64,000 nucleotides of DNA. It comes from Halopseudomonas sabulinigri (GTDB lineage Bacteria > Pseudomonadota > Gammaproteobacteria > Pseudomonadales > Pseudomonadaceae). The notes beneath the pieces were generated by a model that was given only the letters and a program-made list of their open reading frames with translations, had not been told where the DNA came from and did no database searches. The position numbers were made by a program, and so were the translations under genes. This document shows, one piece after another, positions 17,207 through 26,568 of the stretch (positions within the stretch are counted from its first letter, which is position 1; every line of letters begins with the position of its first letter). The DNA is taken from the NCBI RefSeq assembly GCF_900105255.1, contig NZ_LT629763.1, positions 2,728,001 through 2,792,000 of the forward strand, written 5' to 3'.

Positions 17207-19381
17207 ATGGATATCTCCCACCTGCTTAACTCTCTCAATGACGCCCAGCGCCAGGCGGTTACCGCCAGCCTCGGTCAACAGTTGGTCCTGGCTGGCGCCG
17301 GCTCCGGCAAAACCCGCGTGCTGGTGCATCGCATTGCCTGGCTGGTAGAGGTCGAAAAGGCCTCGCCCTGGAGCATTCTCTCGGTCACCTTCACCAACAA
17401 GGCGGCCTACGAAATGCGCGGGCGCATCGAACAGATGCTCGGTATCTCACCGCAGGGCATGTGGGTGGGCACATTCCACGGGCTGGCGCATCGACTGCTG
17501 CGGGCGCATTGGCGTGAGGCCGGTCTGGCCGAGCAGTTTCAGATTCTCGACAGCGATGACCAGTTGCGGCTGGTCAAGCGGGTAATCCGAGAGCTGGCGC
17601 TGGATGAGAACCAATGGGCGCCCAAGCAGGCGCAGTGGTGGATCAACGGGCAAAAGGATGAAGGCCTGCGACCGCAGCATATCCAAACCGCCGGTGATCT
17701 GTTTTTGACCACCATGGTGCGTATCTATACCGCCTACGAGCAAGCCTGCGCGCGCGCGGGTGCCGTGGATTTTGCCGAGTTGCTGCTGCGCTCGCTGGAG
17801 CTGTGGCGCGACAACCAGACCCTGCGCGAGCAATACCAGGCCCGCTTCAAGCACATGCTGGTCGACGAGTTTCAGGACACCAACGCTGTACAGTACGCCT
17901 GGTTGCGGCACCTGGCCGGCAAAAACCCCAGCCTCATGGTAGTGGGTGACGACGACCAGTCGATCTATGGCTGGCGCGGCGCACGGATTGAAAATATCCA
18001 GCAGTTTCAAACCGACTACCCGAATGCCGAGATGATTCGCCTGGAGCAGAACTACCGCTCCACCGCGACCATCCTCAAAGCCGCCAACGCCTTGATCGAC
18101 AACAATGCCGGGCGCCTCGGCAAGCAGTTGTGGACCGACGGCAACGAGGGCGAGCCGATTGCGCTTTATGCCGGGTTCAACGAGCAGGACGAGGCGCGCT
18201 TCATCGTCGAGCGCATCGAGCAGGCGGTGCGCGACGGCATGAGCCGCAGCGAAATCGCCATCCTCTACCGCTCCAATGCCCAGTCGCGGGTGCTGGAGGA
18301 GGCGCTACTGCGTAGCGGCGTTCCCTACCGCATTTACGGCGGCCAGCGCTTTTTCGAACGCGCCGAGATCAAGAACGCCATGGCCTACCTGCGGCTGATT
18401 GGCAACCGCGGCGACGATGGCGCATTGGAGCGGATCATCAACCTGCCCACCCGCGGCATTGGTGACAAAACCGTCGAAGCGCTACGCCAGCACGCCCGTG
18501 AGCAGGACGTATCGATGTGGCAAGCGGCTTGTGATCTGCTCGACAACAAGGGCCTGCCGGGCCGTGCCGCCAACGCGGTGCAGGGCTTCATGGTGCTGAT
18601 CGAGGAGCTCGCTGAGCGCGCCGAGGGCGTGCCGCTGTACAGCAAGGCGCAGATCGCCATCGAGCACAGTGGCCTGCTGCGGTTTCACGAGCAGGAGAAG
18701 GGCGAAAAGGCCCAAGCGCGTGTCGAGAACCTGGAAGAGCTGGTTTCTGCTGCACGTGGCTTCGAGAATGATATGGCCGAGGAGGACGAAGAGGGTGATG
18801 TGCTGCTGGCCTTCCTCGCCCACGCCTCGCTGGAGGCGGGCGAAACCCAGGCCGACCGGTTTGAAGATAGCGTACAGCTGATGACCCTGCACAGTGCGAA
18901 GGGTCTGGAGTTCCCGCTGGTGTTCATGGCTGGAGTAGAAGAGGGGCTTTTCCCGCACAAGATGAGCCTGGAAGACCCGGGGCGGTTGGAGGAGGAGCGC
19001 CGCCTCGCATATGTCGGCATTACCCGCGCCATGCAGCAACTGGTTATTACCTGGGCGGAAACACGCCGCTTGTATGGCAGTGAGACCTTCAACAAACTCT
19101 CGCGTTTCGTGCGCGAGGTGCCGGCGGAACTGATACAGGAAGTACGCCTGGGTAATCAGGTCAGTCGTCCGTTCGGCCCCGGCAAGACCGGCCTGTTCGC
19201 TGCCGATGCCAGCGAAAGTACCGGTTTTGCACTAGGACAGCGGGTAATGCATTCGCTGTTTGGCGAAGGTGTGGTGTTGAATTACGAAGGCCAAGGTGCG
19301 CAAGCGCGTATTCAGGTCAATTTTGATGATGAAGGCAGCAAGTGGCTGATGGTGGCGTACGCCAAGCTCGAAGCGCTCTGA
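17207..19381 (+). CDS. uvrD: DNA helicase II UvrD
   Basis: A 724-residue SF1A 3'-5' helicase for mismatch and nucleotide excision repair. Motifs include the Q-motif LNDAQRQAV, Walker A AGAGSGKT, TFTNKAAYEMRGR, DEFQDTN, GDDDQSIYGWRGA, LEQNYRST, TLHSAKGLEFPLVF and VGITRAMQQL. The last 60 residues (FALGQRVMHSLFGEGVVLNYEG...) form the Tudor-like C-terminal domain that binds RNA polymerase or partners. Length and end fit UvrD rather than Rep or PcrA. No LexA box was recognised upstream by eye. Confidence 0.95.
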   Translation: MDISHLLNSLNDAQRQAVTASLGQQLVLAGAGSGKTRVLVHRIAWLVEVEKASPWSILSVTFTNKAAYEMRGRIEQMLGISPQGMWVGTFHGLAHRLLRAHWREAGLAEQFQILDSDDQLRLVKRVIRELALDENQWAPKQAQWWINGQKDEGLRPQHIQTAGDLFLTTMVRIYTAYEQACARAGAVDFAELLLRSLELWRDNQTLREQYQARFKHMLVDEFQDTNAVQYAWLRHLAGKNPSLMVVGDDDQSIYGWRGARIENIQQFQTDYPNAEMIRLEQNYRSTATILKAANALIDNNAGRLGKQLWTDGNEGEPIALYAGFNEQDEARFIVERIEQAVRDGMSRSEIAILYRSNAQSRVLEEALLRSGVPYRIYGGQRFFERAEIKNAMAYLRLIGNRGDDGALERIINLPTRGIGDKTVEALRQHAREQDVSMWQAACDLLDNKGLPGRAANAVQGFMVLIEELAERAEGVPLYSKAQIAIEHSGLLRFHEQEKGEKAQARVENLEELVSAARGFENDMAEEDEEGDVLLAFLAHASLEAGETQADRFEDSVQLMTLHSAKGLEFPLVFMAGVEEGLFPHKMSLEDPGRLEEERRLAYVGITRAMQQLVITWAETRRLYGSETFNKLSRFVREVPAELIQEVRLGNQVSRPFGPGKTGLFAADASESTGFALGQRVMHSLFGEGVVLNYEGQGAQARIQVNFDDEGSKWLMVAYAKLEAL

Positions 19382-19408
19382 CCGCTGCCCGGCAAACGAG
19401 GACAACTG

Positions 19409-20512
19409 ATGGATCGTCGTAAACTGCTGACCGCTGCAGGTCTGGGACTTGGCGTTGCTGCGCTGGCTGGCTGCAAGGAAGAATCCGTGCCGGCCAACGG
19501 CGCTGAAAAAGCGCCAGCTGAACAGCGTTTTCGCTGGAAAATGGTCACCTCCTGGCCGGAGAACTTTCCCGGCCTGGGCACCACAGCGCAGCACTTTGCC
19601 GATACCGTTGCGCGCCTGTCCAATGGCCGCCTGAGTATTCAGGTGTTTGCCGCTGGCGCGCTGGTCCCGGCGCTGGAGGTGTTTGATGCGGTCTCCAGCG
19701 GTACCGCCGAGATGGGCCACAGCGCGGCTTATTACTGGAAGGGGAAAAGTGCCGCAGCGCCCTTCTTTACCGCCGTGCCCTTCGGTCTGAATGCACAGGA
19801 AATGAACGCCTGGTTATATGAAGGCGGTGGCTTGGCGTTGTGGCAAAAGGCCTACGAGTCACTCGGCGTGCTGCCCTTGCCTTGCGGCAACACCGGGGTG
19901 CAGATGGCCGGTTGGTTCAACAAGGAGATCAACAGCCTGGACGATCTGCAGGGCTTGAAGATCCGCATGCCGGGTTTTGGCGGCGAAGTGCTGTCGCGCG
20001 CCGGTGCCACCACGGTCAACCTGCCCGGCAGTGAGATATTCACCTCGCTACAGACCGGCGTCATCGACGCCACCGACTGGGTCAGCCCCTATAACGACCT
20101 GGCTTTCGGTCTTTATCAGGCCGCTAAATACTATTACTACCCCGGCTGGCAGGAGCCCTGCGCGGTGCTTGAATTGACCATTAACCAGCAGAAGCTGGCC
20201 GAGCTGCCGGCAGACCTGCAGGACATCGTCAAGGTCGCCGCCCGCGCCACCAACCAGGCGATGCTGGACGAGTACACCAAGCGCAATGCCGAGGCCCTGG
20301 ACACGCTGGTGAACGAGCACGGTGTGCAGCTACGCCGGCTGCCCGACGCAGTGCTGGAGCGTTTGCGTGATATCAGCCTGGATGTGCTGGAAGAAACCGC
20401 GGCAGCCAACCCGCTCAACCGGGAAGTATGGGACTCCATGCAAGCGTTCCGTGACAAGGTGAATGCCTGGCATGCGATCGGTGAGAGCGCCATGTACGCG
20501 CTACGTGACTGA
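19409..20512 (+). CDS. TRAP transporter solute-binding protein (DctP/TakP type)
   Basis: A 367-residue periplasmic binding protein. The N-terminus has an RR pair, a hydrophobic stretch and LAGC, compatible with a Tat or lipoprotein signal. The mature part contains WKMVTSWPENFPGL, GHSAAYYWKGK, the GLKIRMPGFGGEVLSRAGAT segment carrying the conserved carboxylate-binding arginine of DctP proteins, and DATDWVSPYNDLAFGLYQAAKYYYYPGW. The layout resembles keto-acid binders of the TakP group. Start at 19409 with GAGGA upstream. Its probable membrane partners, DctQ and DctM, lie 4 kb away on the opposite strand. Confidence 0.88.
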   Translation: MDRRKLLTAAGLGLGVAALAGCKEESVPANGAEKAPAEQRFRWKMVTSWPENFPGLGTTAQHFADTVARLSNGRLSIQVFAAGALVPALEVFDAVSSGTAEMGHSAAYYWKGKSAAAPFFTAVPFGLNAQEMNAWLYEGGGLALWQKAYESLGVLPLPCGNTGVQMAGWFNKEINSLDDLQGLKIRMPGFGGEVLSRAGATTVNLPGSEIFTSLQTGVIDATDWVSPYNDLAFGLYQAAKYYYYPGWQEPCAVLELTINQQKLAELPADLQDIVKVAARATNQAMLDEYTKRNAEALDTLVNEHGVQLRRLPDAVLERLRDISLDVLEETAAANPLNREVWDSMQAFRDKVNAWHAIGESAMYALRD

Positions 20513-20529
20513 CCCACCGAAACGCCGCC

Positions 20530-20561
20530 AAACCCGCCGATCAGGCGGGTTTTTTGTTTTT
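20530..20561 (+). terminator. Rho-independent terminator after dctP
   Basis: AAACCCGCC (20530-20538), loop GATCA, GGCGGGTTT (20544-20552), then a T-rich tail. It follows the binding-protein gene by 18 bases. Confidence 0.9.
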
Positions 20562-20729
20562 GCATGTTCGTTGCACTTGCCGGCGGAATAAACCACGTTT
20601 TGACTTGATGGCTGCAAGATGGGTATGGTTGTTGCTTGTTTCTTACAGACAGCAGTCAATAACAAGTTGCTCCGCAGGCAGCGCCGGCAGGCGCGCCATA
20701 CCGCGGCGGTGACGCTGAGGTGGAATGAA

Positions 20730-21452
20730 TTGAGCACATTACCCGAGCAGTACGCCAGCATGAATTTTGCCGACTGGTGGCAGCAACAAGGCGACTGGGT
20801 TGAAGAACCCAACGAACGACGCGACGGCCAGAGCGGTGTGCAATACTTGCACACCGGAGATGGCAAAACCCTGTATTGCAAGCGCCAGTGCGGCCATCTC
20901 AGCCGCTCGCTGCGCTACCCCTTCGGCCGCCCTACGGTGGTGCGTGAGCACCGCGCACTGGAAGCCTACCGCGCCGCGGGCGTGCGTGTTCCTAGCCTGG
21001 TATTTGCCGGTTCGCGCAGGCAGCAGGGCGTCTGGCAAGGGCTGTTGGTCACCGAAGAGCTGAAAGGTTTTATCAGCATGGATCAGTGGTACGCGGAGGA
21101 TGCGCCCAGCGTACGCGGCAACGCCACGCACCAGCATATGCTGCGCGAGCTGGCGAAAACCCTGAGTCTTGCGCATGCCGCCGGCTGGCAGCATGGTTGT
21201 CTGTACTCCAAGCATGTGTTTATCCGGGTGCGCAGTCAGGGCGTAGAGATTGCCCTGCTGGACCTGGAAAAGGCGCGCCATCGCCTGCGCAAGCATGCGG
21301 CCGTGCGCCACGATCTCAAGCAGTTTTACCGCCACCGTGGGCCGATGCCCGAAGCCGACTGGTTTACGCTGCTGCAGTACTATCAGGCGATCGGCACTAT
21401 TGAGCCGACGCAGAAGCTGCTGGGTGCCAAGACACCGGTGACGCCGCACTGA
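20730..21452 (+). CDS. InaA/lipopolysaccharide kinase-family protein
   Basis: A protein of about 240 residues with an RIO/LPS-kinase-like fold: NFADWWQQQGDWVEEPNERRDGQSGVQ, then YCKRQ with the probable ATP-contact lysine, REHRALEAYRAAGVRVPSLVFAG, LVTEELKGFISMDQWY, LAHAAGWQHGCLYSKHVFI (catalytic loop equivalent) and LLDLEKARHR (DFG-like acidic residue). InaA-type genes respond to weak acids in Pseudomonas; the true substrate is unproven. The start is uncertain: TTG at 20730 has GAGG nine bases upstream, ATG at 20760 is the alternative, and the frame is open to 20619. Confidence 0.8.
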   Translation: MSTLPEQYASMNFADWWQQQGDWVEEPNERRDGQSGVQYLHTGDGKTLYCKRQCGHLSRSLRYPFGRPTVVREHRALEAYRAAGVRVPSLVFAGSRRQQGVWQGLLVTEELKGFISMDQWYAEDAPSVRGNATHQHMLRELAKTLSLAHAAGWQHGCLYSKHVFIRVRSQGVEIALLDLEKARHRLRKHAAVRHDLKQFYRHRGPMPEADWFTLLQYYQAIGTIEPTQKLLGAKTPVTPH

Positions 21453-21482
21453 GATGGGCTGAACCCCAACAGGCCGGGCTGA

Positions 21483-23060
21483 CTATAGCGATTCCAGGTC
21501 GTCGAGTAGCTGTTCGGCCCGCGCCAGAATGGCCTCGCGCTGCGCCAGCGGTTTCTTCTGCCAGTTGGCATACACCATTTTGTTGCGCGGATTGGTGGCG
21601 AAATCGTGTTCGTGCTGCTGCATGAAGCGCCAATAAAGTGAGTTCAGCGGGCAGGCGTCGGCGCCGGTCACCTGCTTTACCTGGTAAGTGCAGTCGCTGC
21701 AGTAGTCGCTCATTTTCTGCACATAGTTGCCGCTGGCTGCGTAGGCCTTGGAGCCGACGATGCCGCCGTCGGCAAACTGACTCATGCCACGGGTGTTGGG
21801 TAATTCAACCCACTCGATGGCGTCGACATAGACCCCCAGATACCACTGGTCGACCTCATCCGGATCAATGCCGGTCAGCAGGCAGAAGTTGCCGGTGATC
21901 ATCAGGCGTTGAATGTGATGCGCGTAAGCAAACTCCAGCGATTGGCTGATCGCCTGCTTCTGACAGTTCATGCGGGTCTTGGCATCCCAGAACCAGGACG
22001 GTAGCGTGCGCTGCGCGGCCAGCGCATTCAACTGCGCGTAGTCCGGCATGTTGGCCCAATAGAGGCCACGGACAAATTCGCGCCAGCCGAGAATCTGCCG
22101 CACGAAGCCTTCGATCTGTGCGACCCCTATGCGTTCTTTGCGTGGATCGGCCTGATAGTGCTCGATGGCGACACGGATGACCTGCCGCGGGTCGAGCATC
22201 TTGCAGTTGAGCGCAAAGGACAGCCGTGAATGAAACAGCGTCCATTGTCGGGCGCGGTCACTGACGTCGAGCTTGCCGGTCATGGCGTCCTGATACCGGC
22301 CAAACTGCGGCAAGGCGTAGCGGCAGAAGTGCTCCAGCAGGCCGATTGCCTGCTGCCGGTTAACCGGCCAGGGCAGTGGCGTGATGGGTTTGCCCATGGT
22401 GTCGACGTTGTGGCGCCCCAAGCGCTCAAGGATCGGGCCGACCTCGTTGGCAAACAGTAGCGGCTCGGGTATCTGCTCCAGCTCGGCGGCCTTGAGCTTG
22501 TTGCGATTGTCGGCGTCGAAATTCCATTGCTCGCCCTGGGGCGCGGCGCCGTCCATCAGAATATCGAAGCGCACCCGCAGTTTGCGGTAAAAGGCTTCCA
22601 TCTGATGTCGCTTGCCAGGCTGAAAGTAGTGCGCGAGCTCTTGGTCACTGAGATAGAAGTGCTCGGTTTCCCAGGCGCTGGTGGTGACCGGCACTGCGCT
22701 GGCAAAATCGGCTAACTGCGTCCGCAGCCGGTATTCATCGGGCAACTGGTATTCGAAGCAGCTGACCCCGTATTGGGCGATCAACCGTGTCAGCAGCTCG
22801 GGGAGGGTGGCGTCGGCGCGGGTGTCATCCAGGTTCAGATGCAGCACTTCATGCCCGGCTTTGCCAAGCGCTTGGGCAAAGGCAGCCATGGCCGCGAAGA
22901 AGGCACAGATTTTCTGCACGTGGTGACGGGTATAGCCGGTTTCCTGGTGCAGCTCGGCAATCACGTAGAGCGTGTCGGCATCCTTTTCGCGATACCAGCT
23001 GTGGCGCGGGTTGAGTTGGTCACCCAATATCAGCCGCAAGCGTTTGTAGGTCTTGGCCAT
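21483..23060 (-). CDS. FeS-type prokaryotic photolyase/cryptochrome (PhrB/CryB class)
   Basis: A 525-residue member of the class with a 4Fe-4S cluster that repairs (6-4) photoproducts. It starts with the Rossmann-like antenna domain (LRLILGDQLNPRHSWY) and continues with a helical FAD-binding domain (FVRQILGWREFVRGLYWANMPDY, ITGNFCLLTGIDPDEVDQWYLGVYVDAIEWVELPNTRGMSQFADGG). Cluster ligands are visible as MNCQK, YCSDC and DACPL. Start at 23060, with GGAA eight bases upstream; an in-frame ATG at 23069 is less well placed. It heads towards a convergent InaA-type gene. Confidence 0.92.
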   Translation of the reverse strand: MAKTYKRLRLILGDQLNPRHSWYREKDADTLYVIAELHQETGYTRHHVQKICAFFAAMAAFAQALGKAGHEVLHLNLDDTRADATLPELLTRLIAQYGVSCFEYQLPDEYRLRTQLADFASAVPVTTSAWETEHFYLSDQELAHYFQPGKRHQMEAFYRKLRVRFDILMDGAAPQGEQWNFDADNRNKLKAAELEQIPEPLLFANEVGPILERLGRHNVDTMGKPITPLPWPVNRQQAIGLLEHFCRYALPQFGRYQDAMTGKLDVSDRARQWTLFHSRLSFALNCKMLDPRQVIRVAIEHYQADPRKERIGVAQIEGFVRQILGWREFVRGLYWANMPDYAQLNALAAQRTLPSWFWDAKTRMNCQKQAISQSLEFAYAHHIQRLMITGNFCLLTGIDPDEVDQWYLGVYVDAIEWVELPNTRGMSQFADGGIVGSKAYAASGNYVQKMSDYCSDCTYQVKQVTGADACPLNSLYWRFMQQHEHDFATNPRNKMVYANWQKKPLAQREAILARAEQLLDDLESL

Positions 23061-23179
23061 GCAGTGCATTCCGGTGCAAGCGAAGGGCGTTAGCCGACAG
23101 GTTCAGGCCTTCAAGCGGCCCAGCGTCCAGCTAGGTCGGCTGGGACGCGCAGGGCTCCAGTCTGGGGTATGCTGGCGCG

Positions 23180-23617
23180 ATGAACAACCGCGTATCGTCT
23201 ATCCGCCCCGTGCCGCCAGAGCGCATCATCCTGTTTGATGCGGTCTGCAAGCTGTGCAATGGCTGGGCGAACTTTCTTATCACGCATGATCACGGCCGGG
23301 TCTACCGGCTGTGCAGTGTGCAATCGACGGCTGGTGAGCAGCTGTTGCAGCAGTTCGGTTATCCGACCGACCAGGTCACCACCATGCTGGTGATTGAACA
23401 GGGCCGCTGTTGTGAGAAGAGCGAGGCTTTCTTTCGGGTGATGCGCGGGCTCGGCTGGCCATGGCGTGTACTGGTTATCCTGCGCCTGGTGCCGCGGCCG
23501 GTCCGTGATTGGCTGTACGATCGCATTGCCTTGAACCGCTACCGACTGTTTGGCCGCTATGATTATTGCAGGCTGCCCAGCGCCGACCACGCTGAACGCT
23601 TTCTGGATAACGACTGA
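23180..23617 (+). CDS. DCC-family thiol-disulfide oxidoreductase-like protein (DUF393)
   Basis: A 145-residue cytoplasmic protein. Near the N-terminus it carries ILFDAVCKLCNGWANFLI, the DxxCxxC motif that names the family (DUF393), followed by RLCSVQS and LVIEQGRCCEKSEAFFRVMRGLG. A CC pair occurs in the middle. The fold is thioredoxin-like but a physiological substrate is not established. It sits between the photolyase and lepB genes with a short spacer on each side. Confidence 0.85.
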   Translation: MNNRVSSIRPVPPERIILFDAVCKLCNGWANFLITHDHGRVYRLCSVQSTAGEQLLQQFGYPTDQVTTMLVIEQGRCCEKSEAFFRVMRGLGWPWRVLVILRLVPRPVRDWLYDRIALNRYRLFGRYDYCRLPSADHAERFLDND

Positions 23618-23732
23618 CCCCCAGCAGTGGCGCCTTGAGATGGCTTTGCCTGTGCTTCAGGGCTTACGGGGAATCTAGGCCACCGGGCGTGGTCACAGTT
23701 AGGCCTGTGCTGGCGCTCACCGAGGAGCTGTT

Positions 23733-24569
23733 TTGGCCACTGTCAGACCCCCGAAAATCTGGATTGCTGTGATACTGGGCATTTTTTTACAGCCCTTCGT
23801 CTTTTTGTATGTAAACCGCCCACGCCTGTTCTGGCCCTATTTGCTGGCGGCGCTGGTGGTCGCGGCAGTTGACTGGTATTTGGTGCTGGGCCTGCACCTG
23901 CTGTTCAGCCTGATCTGCCCATTGCATGCCTGCTGGATAATCCGGCGTGGCAAAAGCCTGCAGCCGCGCCGCTGGTATAGCCGGGTGTGGGTGGTGATCG
24001 GGTTTTATCTGGGATTGATGCTGGGTGTAATGCTGGTACGTGCTTTCCTTTACGAACCCTACGCCGTGCCGTCGGCGTCCATGCACCCGACGCTGGTGGA
24101 AGGCGATGTGGTCATCGTGCAGAAGTGGGGTTTTGCACAGGGGGCGTTATTCGGCCATGCCTTGCCGGGCGCGGAGGCGGTCGCACCGGAGCGGCTGCAG
24201 CGGGGCGAGGTCTATGTATTTTATCCGGCTGAGCGTGATGAGTTGTACGTTAAACGGTTGATGGCCTTGCCCGGCGATGTCATCGCGATTACCGAGCACG
24301 GTGTGGTAATCAATGGCGAGAGGCTAACGAGCCAGCGGCTGAGCGACACCGATAGCCTCAGTCTCTATGCAGAGACCGCAGAGGGAGAGTCCTACCGGAT
24401 TCAGTACCTCAAGGACGCACCACCGAGGGAAACGCGGACGTTCCGAGTGCCGGAAGGACGCTACTTCTTTCTCGGCGACAACCGCGACAACTCCGACGAC
24501 AGCCGCCACTGGGGCAGCGTGCCGGCTGAGCGCATTGTCGGCGAGGTGGTGGCGGTGGTGCCGAACTGA
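23733..24569 (+). CDS. lepB: Signal peptidase I, LepB-type
   Basis: A 278-residue membrane protease. Three hydrophobic segments lie in the first 110 residues, then the catalytic serine in VPSASMHPTLVEGD, the general-base lysine in LYVKRLMALPGDVI and the C-terminal box GDNRDNSDDSRHWGSVP. It starts at TTG 23733 with GAGGAG five bases upstream. The extra N-terminal membrane region and the absence of rnc/lepA neighbours suggest an accessory signal peptidase rather than the primary one; this is inference. Confidence 0.88.
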   Translation: MATVRPPKIWIAVILGIFLQPFVFLYVNRPRLFWPYLLAALVVAAVDWYLVLGLHLLFSLICPLHACWIIRRGKSLQPRRWYSRVWVVIGFYLGLMLGVMLVRAFLYEPYAVPSASMHPTLVEGDVVIVQKWGFAQGALFGHALPGAEAVAPERLQRGEVYVFYPAERDELYVKRLMALPGDVIAITEHGVVINGERLTSQRLSDTDSLSLYAETAEGESYRIQYLKDAPPRETRTFRVPEGRYFFLGDNRDNSDDSRHWGSVPAERIVGEVVAVVPN

Positions 24570-24578
24570 ATAGCCGGC

Positions 24579-25955
24579 TCAGTGCGTCATCAGCCCCGGC
24601 AGCCAGGTCACCAGCCCGGGCCAGCAGGCGGCGATGATCAGCATCAGTATCTGAATCGCGATGAAGGGCAACACACCGCGGTAGATGGCGGTGGTTGGTA
24701 CGCTGGCGGGGGTCACGCCGCGCAGATAGAACAGCGAGAAGCCGAACGGCGGCGTGAGGAAGGAGGTCTGCAGGTTCAGCGCGATCATCACGCCGAGCCA
24801 AACCGGATCCAGTCCCATGCTGAGCAGCACCGGGCCGACAATCGGCACCACCACGAAGGTGATCTCGATAAAGTCGAGAATAAACCCGAGCAGAAAAATC
24901 ACCAGCATGACCACCAGGGTGGCGGTGAACACGCCGCCCGGCAGTTGCTCGAACAGGTGGTGGATCAGATCGTCGCCACCGTAGCCGCGAAAGACCAGCG
25001 AGAAAATTGACGCGCCGAGCAGGATCATGAACACCATGGCGCTGATTTCAGTGGTGGCCTGGGCGACTTCACGTAGCTTGCCGAACCCCAGTTGCCGCTT
25101 GGCCAGCGCCAGCAGCGCTGCGCCGAGCGCGCCCACGGCGGCGGCTTCGGTCGGTGTGGCAATGCCGGCCAGAATCGAGCCGAGAACCGACATGATCAGC
25201 AGTAGCGGCGGTAGCAGGCTCATCAGTACCCGTCCCCAGGAGACTTCGCCGCGCTCCTCCGGTGACAACGCCGGCAACTTGTTGGGTTGCCACAGGGCCA
25301 CGCCCACCAGGTACAGCAGGTACAGGCCCACCAGCATCAGGCCCGGCAGCAGTGAGCCAATGAACAGGTCGCTTACGGTGACGGTCTTTGGCGAGAAGAT
25401 GCCCAGGCGTATCTGTGCCTGCTGATAGGCGTTGGACAACACATCACCCAGCAGCACCAGAATGATCGACGGCGGAATGATTTGCCCTAGGGTGCCGGTC
25501 GCGGCGAGGGTACCGGTGGCAACCGAGGGGTCGTAACCGCGCCGCAGCATGGTCGGCAGTGCGAGCAGCCCGAGGGTGACCACGGTGGCGCCAACGATGC
25601 CGGTGCTGGCGGCCAGCAAGGCGCCGACAATGCAGACAGAAAAGGCCAGCCCGCCGCGCAACCCGCCAAACAGGCGGGACATGGCGTCGAGCAGGTCTTC
25701 GGCAATGCGCGACTTTTCCAGCATCACGCCCATAAAGACGAACAGCGGCACGGCCAGCAGGGTCTGGTTGTTCATGGTGCCGAACAGGCGGCTGGGCAAG
25801 GCGCCGAGGAAGCTTGGCTCGAACAGATCCAGGGCCATGCCGGCGCCGGCAAACAACAGCGACATGCCGCCGAGGGTGAAGGCCACCGGAAACCCGGCCA
25901 TCAGTGCCAGGCAGATACAGATGAACAGCGCAATTGCCATGTATTCCACACCCAT
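24579..25955 (-). CDS. dctM: TRAP transporter large permease DctM
   Basis: A 458-residue membrane protein with about 12 hydrophobic helices. Family landmarks are the N-terminal FPVAFTLGGMSLLFA, VPLFVFMGVMLEKS, IGPGATVVTLG-type segment (GIVGATVVTLGLLALP), IIPPSIILVLLGD and the C-terminal LQTSFLTPPFGFSLFYLRG. It carries the Na+-coupled transport path. Its ATG overlaps the dctQ stop by one base and GAGGAG lies nine bases upstream, so translation is coupled to dctQ. The binding protein is encoded separately, near 19.4 kb. Confidence 0.93.
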   Translation of the reverse strand: MGVEYMAIALFICICLALMAGFPVAFTLGGMSLLFAGAGMALDLFEPSFLGALPSRLFGTMNNQTLLAVPLFVFMGVMLEKSRIAEDLLDAMSRLFGGLRGGLAFSVCIVGALLAASTGIVGATVVTLGLLALPTMLRRGYDPSVATGTLAATGTLGQIIPPSIILVLLGDVLSNAYQQAQIRLGIFSPKTVTVSDLFIGSLLPGLMLVGLYLLYLVGVALWQPNKLPALSPEERGEVSWGRVLMSLLPPLLLIMSVLGSILAGIATPTEAAAVGALGAALLALAKRQLGFGKLREVAQATTEISAMVFMILLGASIFSLVFRGYGGDDLIHHLFEQLPGGVFTATLVVMLVIFLLGFILDFIEITFVVVPIVGPVLLSMGLDPVWLGVMIALNLQTSFLTPPFGFSLFYLRGVTPASVPTTAIYRGVLPFIAIQILMLIIAACWPGLVTWLPGLMTH

Positions 25956-26515
25956 TACAGATGCTCCTCATGGCTGGCCGGAAGATGCGAGGGCAGGGCC
26001 CCAAAGATCACCGCCGCGGTTTTGATCAACTGTGACAGCGCCTGCAAAAACAGACTGATCACCAGCAACAGGATGAAGCTCTTCTGGATGTACACCCACG
26101 GCAAGCCGCCAGCATCGGCGGAGCGCTCCTGACGCTGCCAGGCGACGCTGACGTAGTCCCAGCAGTTCCAGGCCAGAAACAGGCACAGCGGTAACAGAAA
26201 CAGCAGGGTGCCGGAAAAGTCGATCAGCGCTTTGCCGCGCGAAGAAAAGCGGCGGAAGAAAATGTCGACCCGGACGTGGGCGTCGCGCTGCAGTGCCCAG
26301 GCGGCCGCGCCCATAAAGGCCAGCGAGTGACCGTACATGATGAGTTCTTGCGTGGCGGTCGCGCCGATGTTGAAGGCGTAGCGCAGCAGTACAATCAGGC
26401 AGGTGAGCAGTACCATCAGCACGCTCAGCCAGGCGACGCTGCGCCCCAGCAGGTTATTGGCGGCATCAATGGTGCGCGCCAGCCTGAGGCTGGCGGTGAA
26501 CAGCGGGCGGGGCAT
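25955..26515 (-). CDS. dctQ: TRAP transporter small permease DctQ
   Basis: A protein of about 186 residues with four transmembrane helices, matching the DctQ/YiaM subunit. It contains the conserved TQELIMYGHSLAFMGAAAWALQRDAHVRVDIFF segment (split here by its helix end). It pairs with DctM in the inner membrane. Start uncertain: ATG at 26515 or GTG at 26527; neither has a clear ribosome-binding site. It lies 54 bases downstream of a thioesterase gene on the same strand. Confidence 0.9.
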   Translation of the reverse strand: MPRPLFTASLRLARTIDAANNLLGRSVAWLSVLMVLLTCLIVLLRYAFNIGATATQELIMYGHSLAFMGAAAWALQRDAHVRVDIFFRRFSSRGKALIDFSGTLLFLLPLCLFLAWNCWDYVSVAWQRQERSADAGGLPWVYIQKSFILLLVISLFLQALSQLIKTAAVIFGALPSHLPASHEEHL

Positions 26516-26568
26516 ATCAGCGGGCACTCTATTGGGGTGGCGGCGCTGTTACTCCGGCCCGGTGGGCA

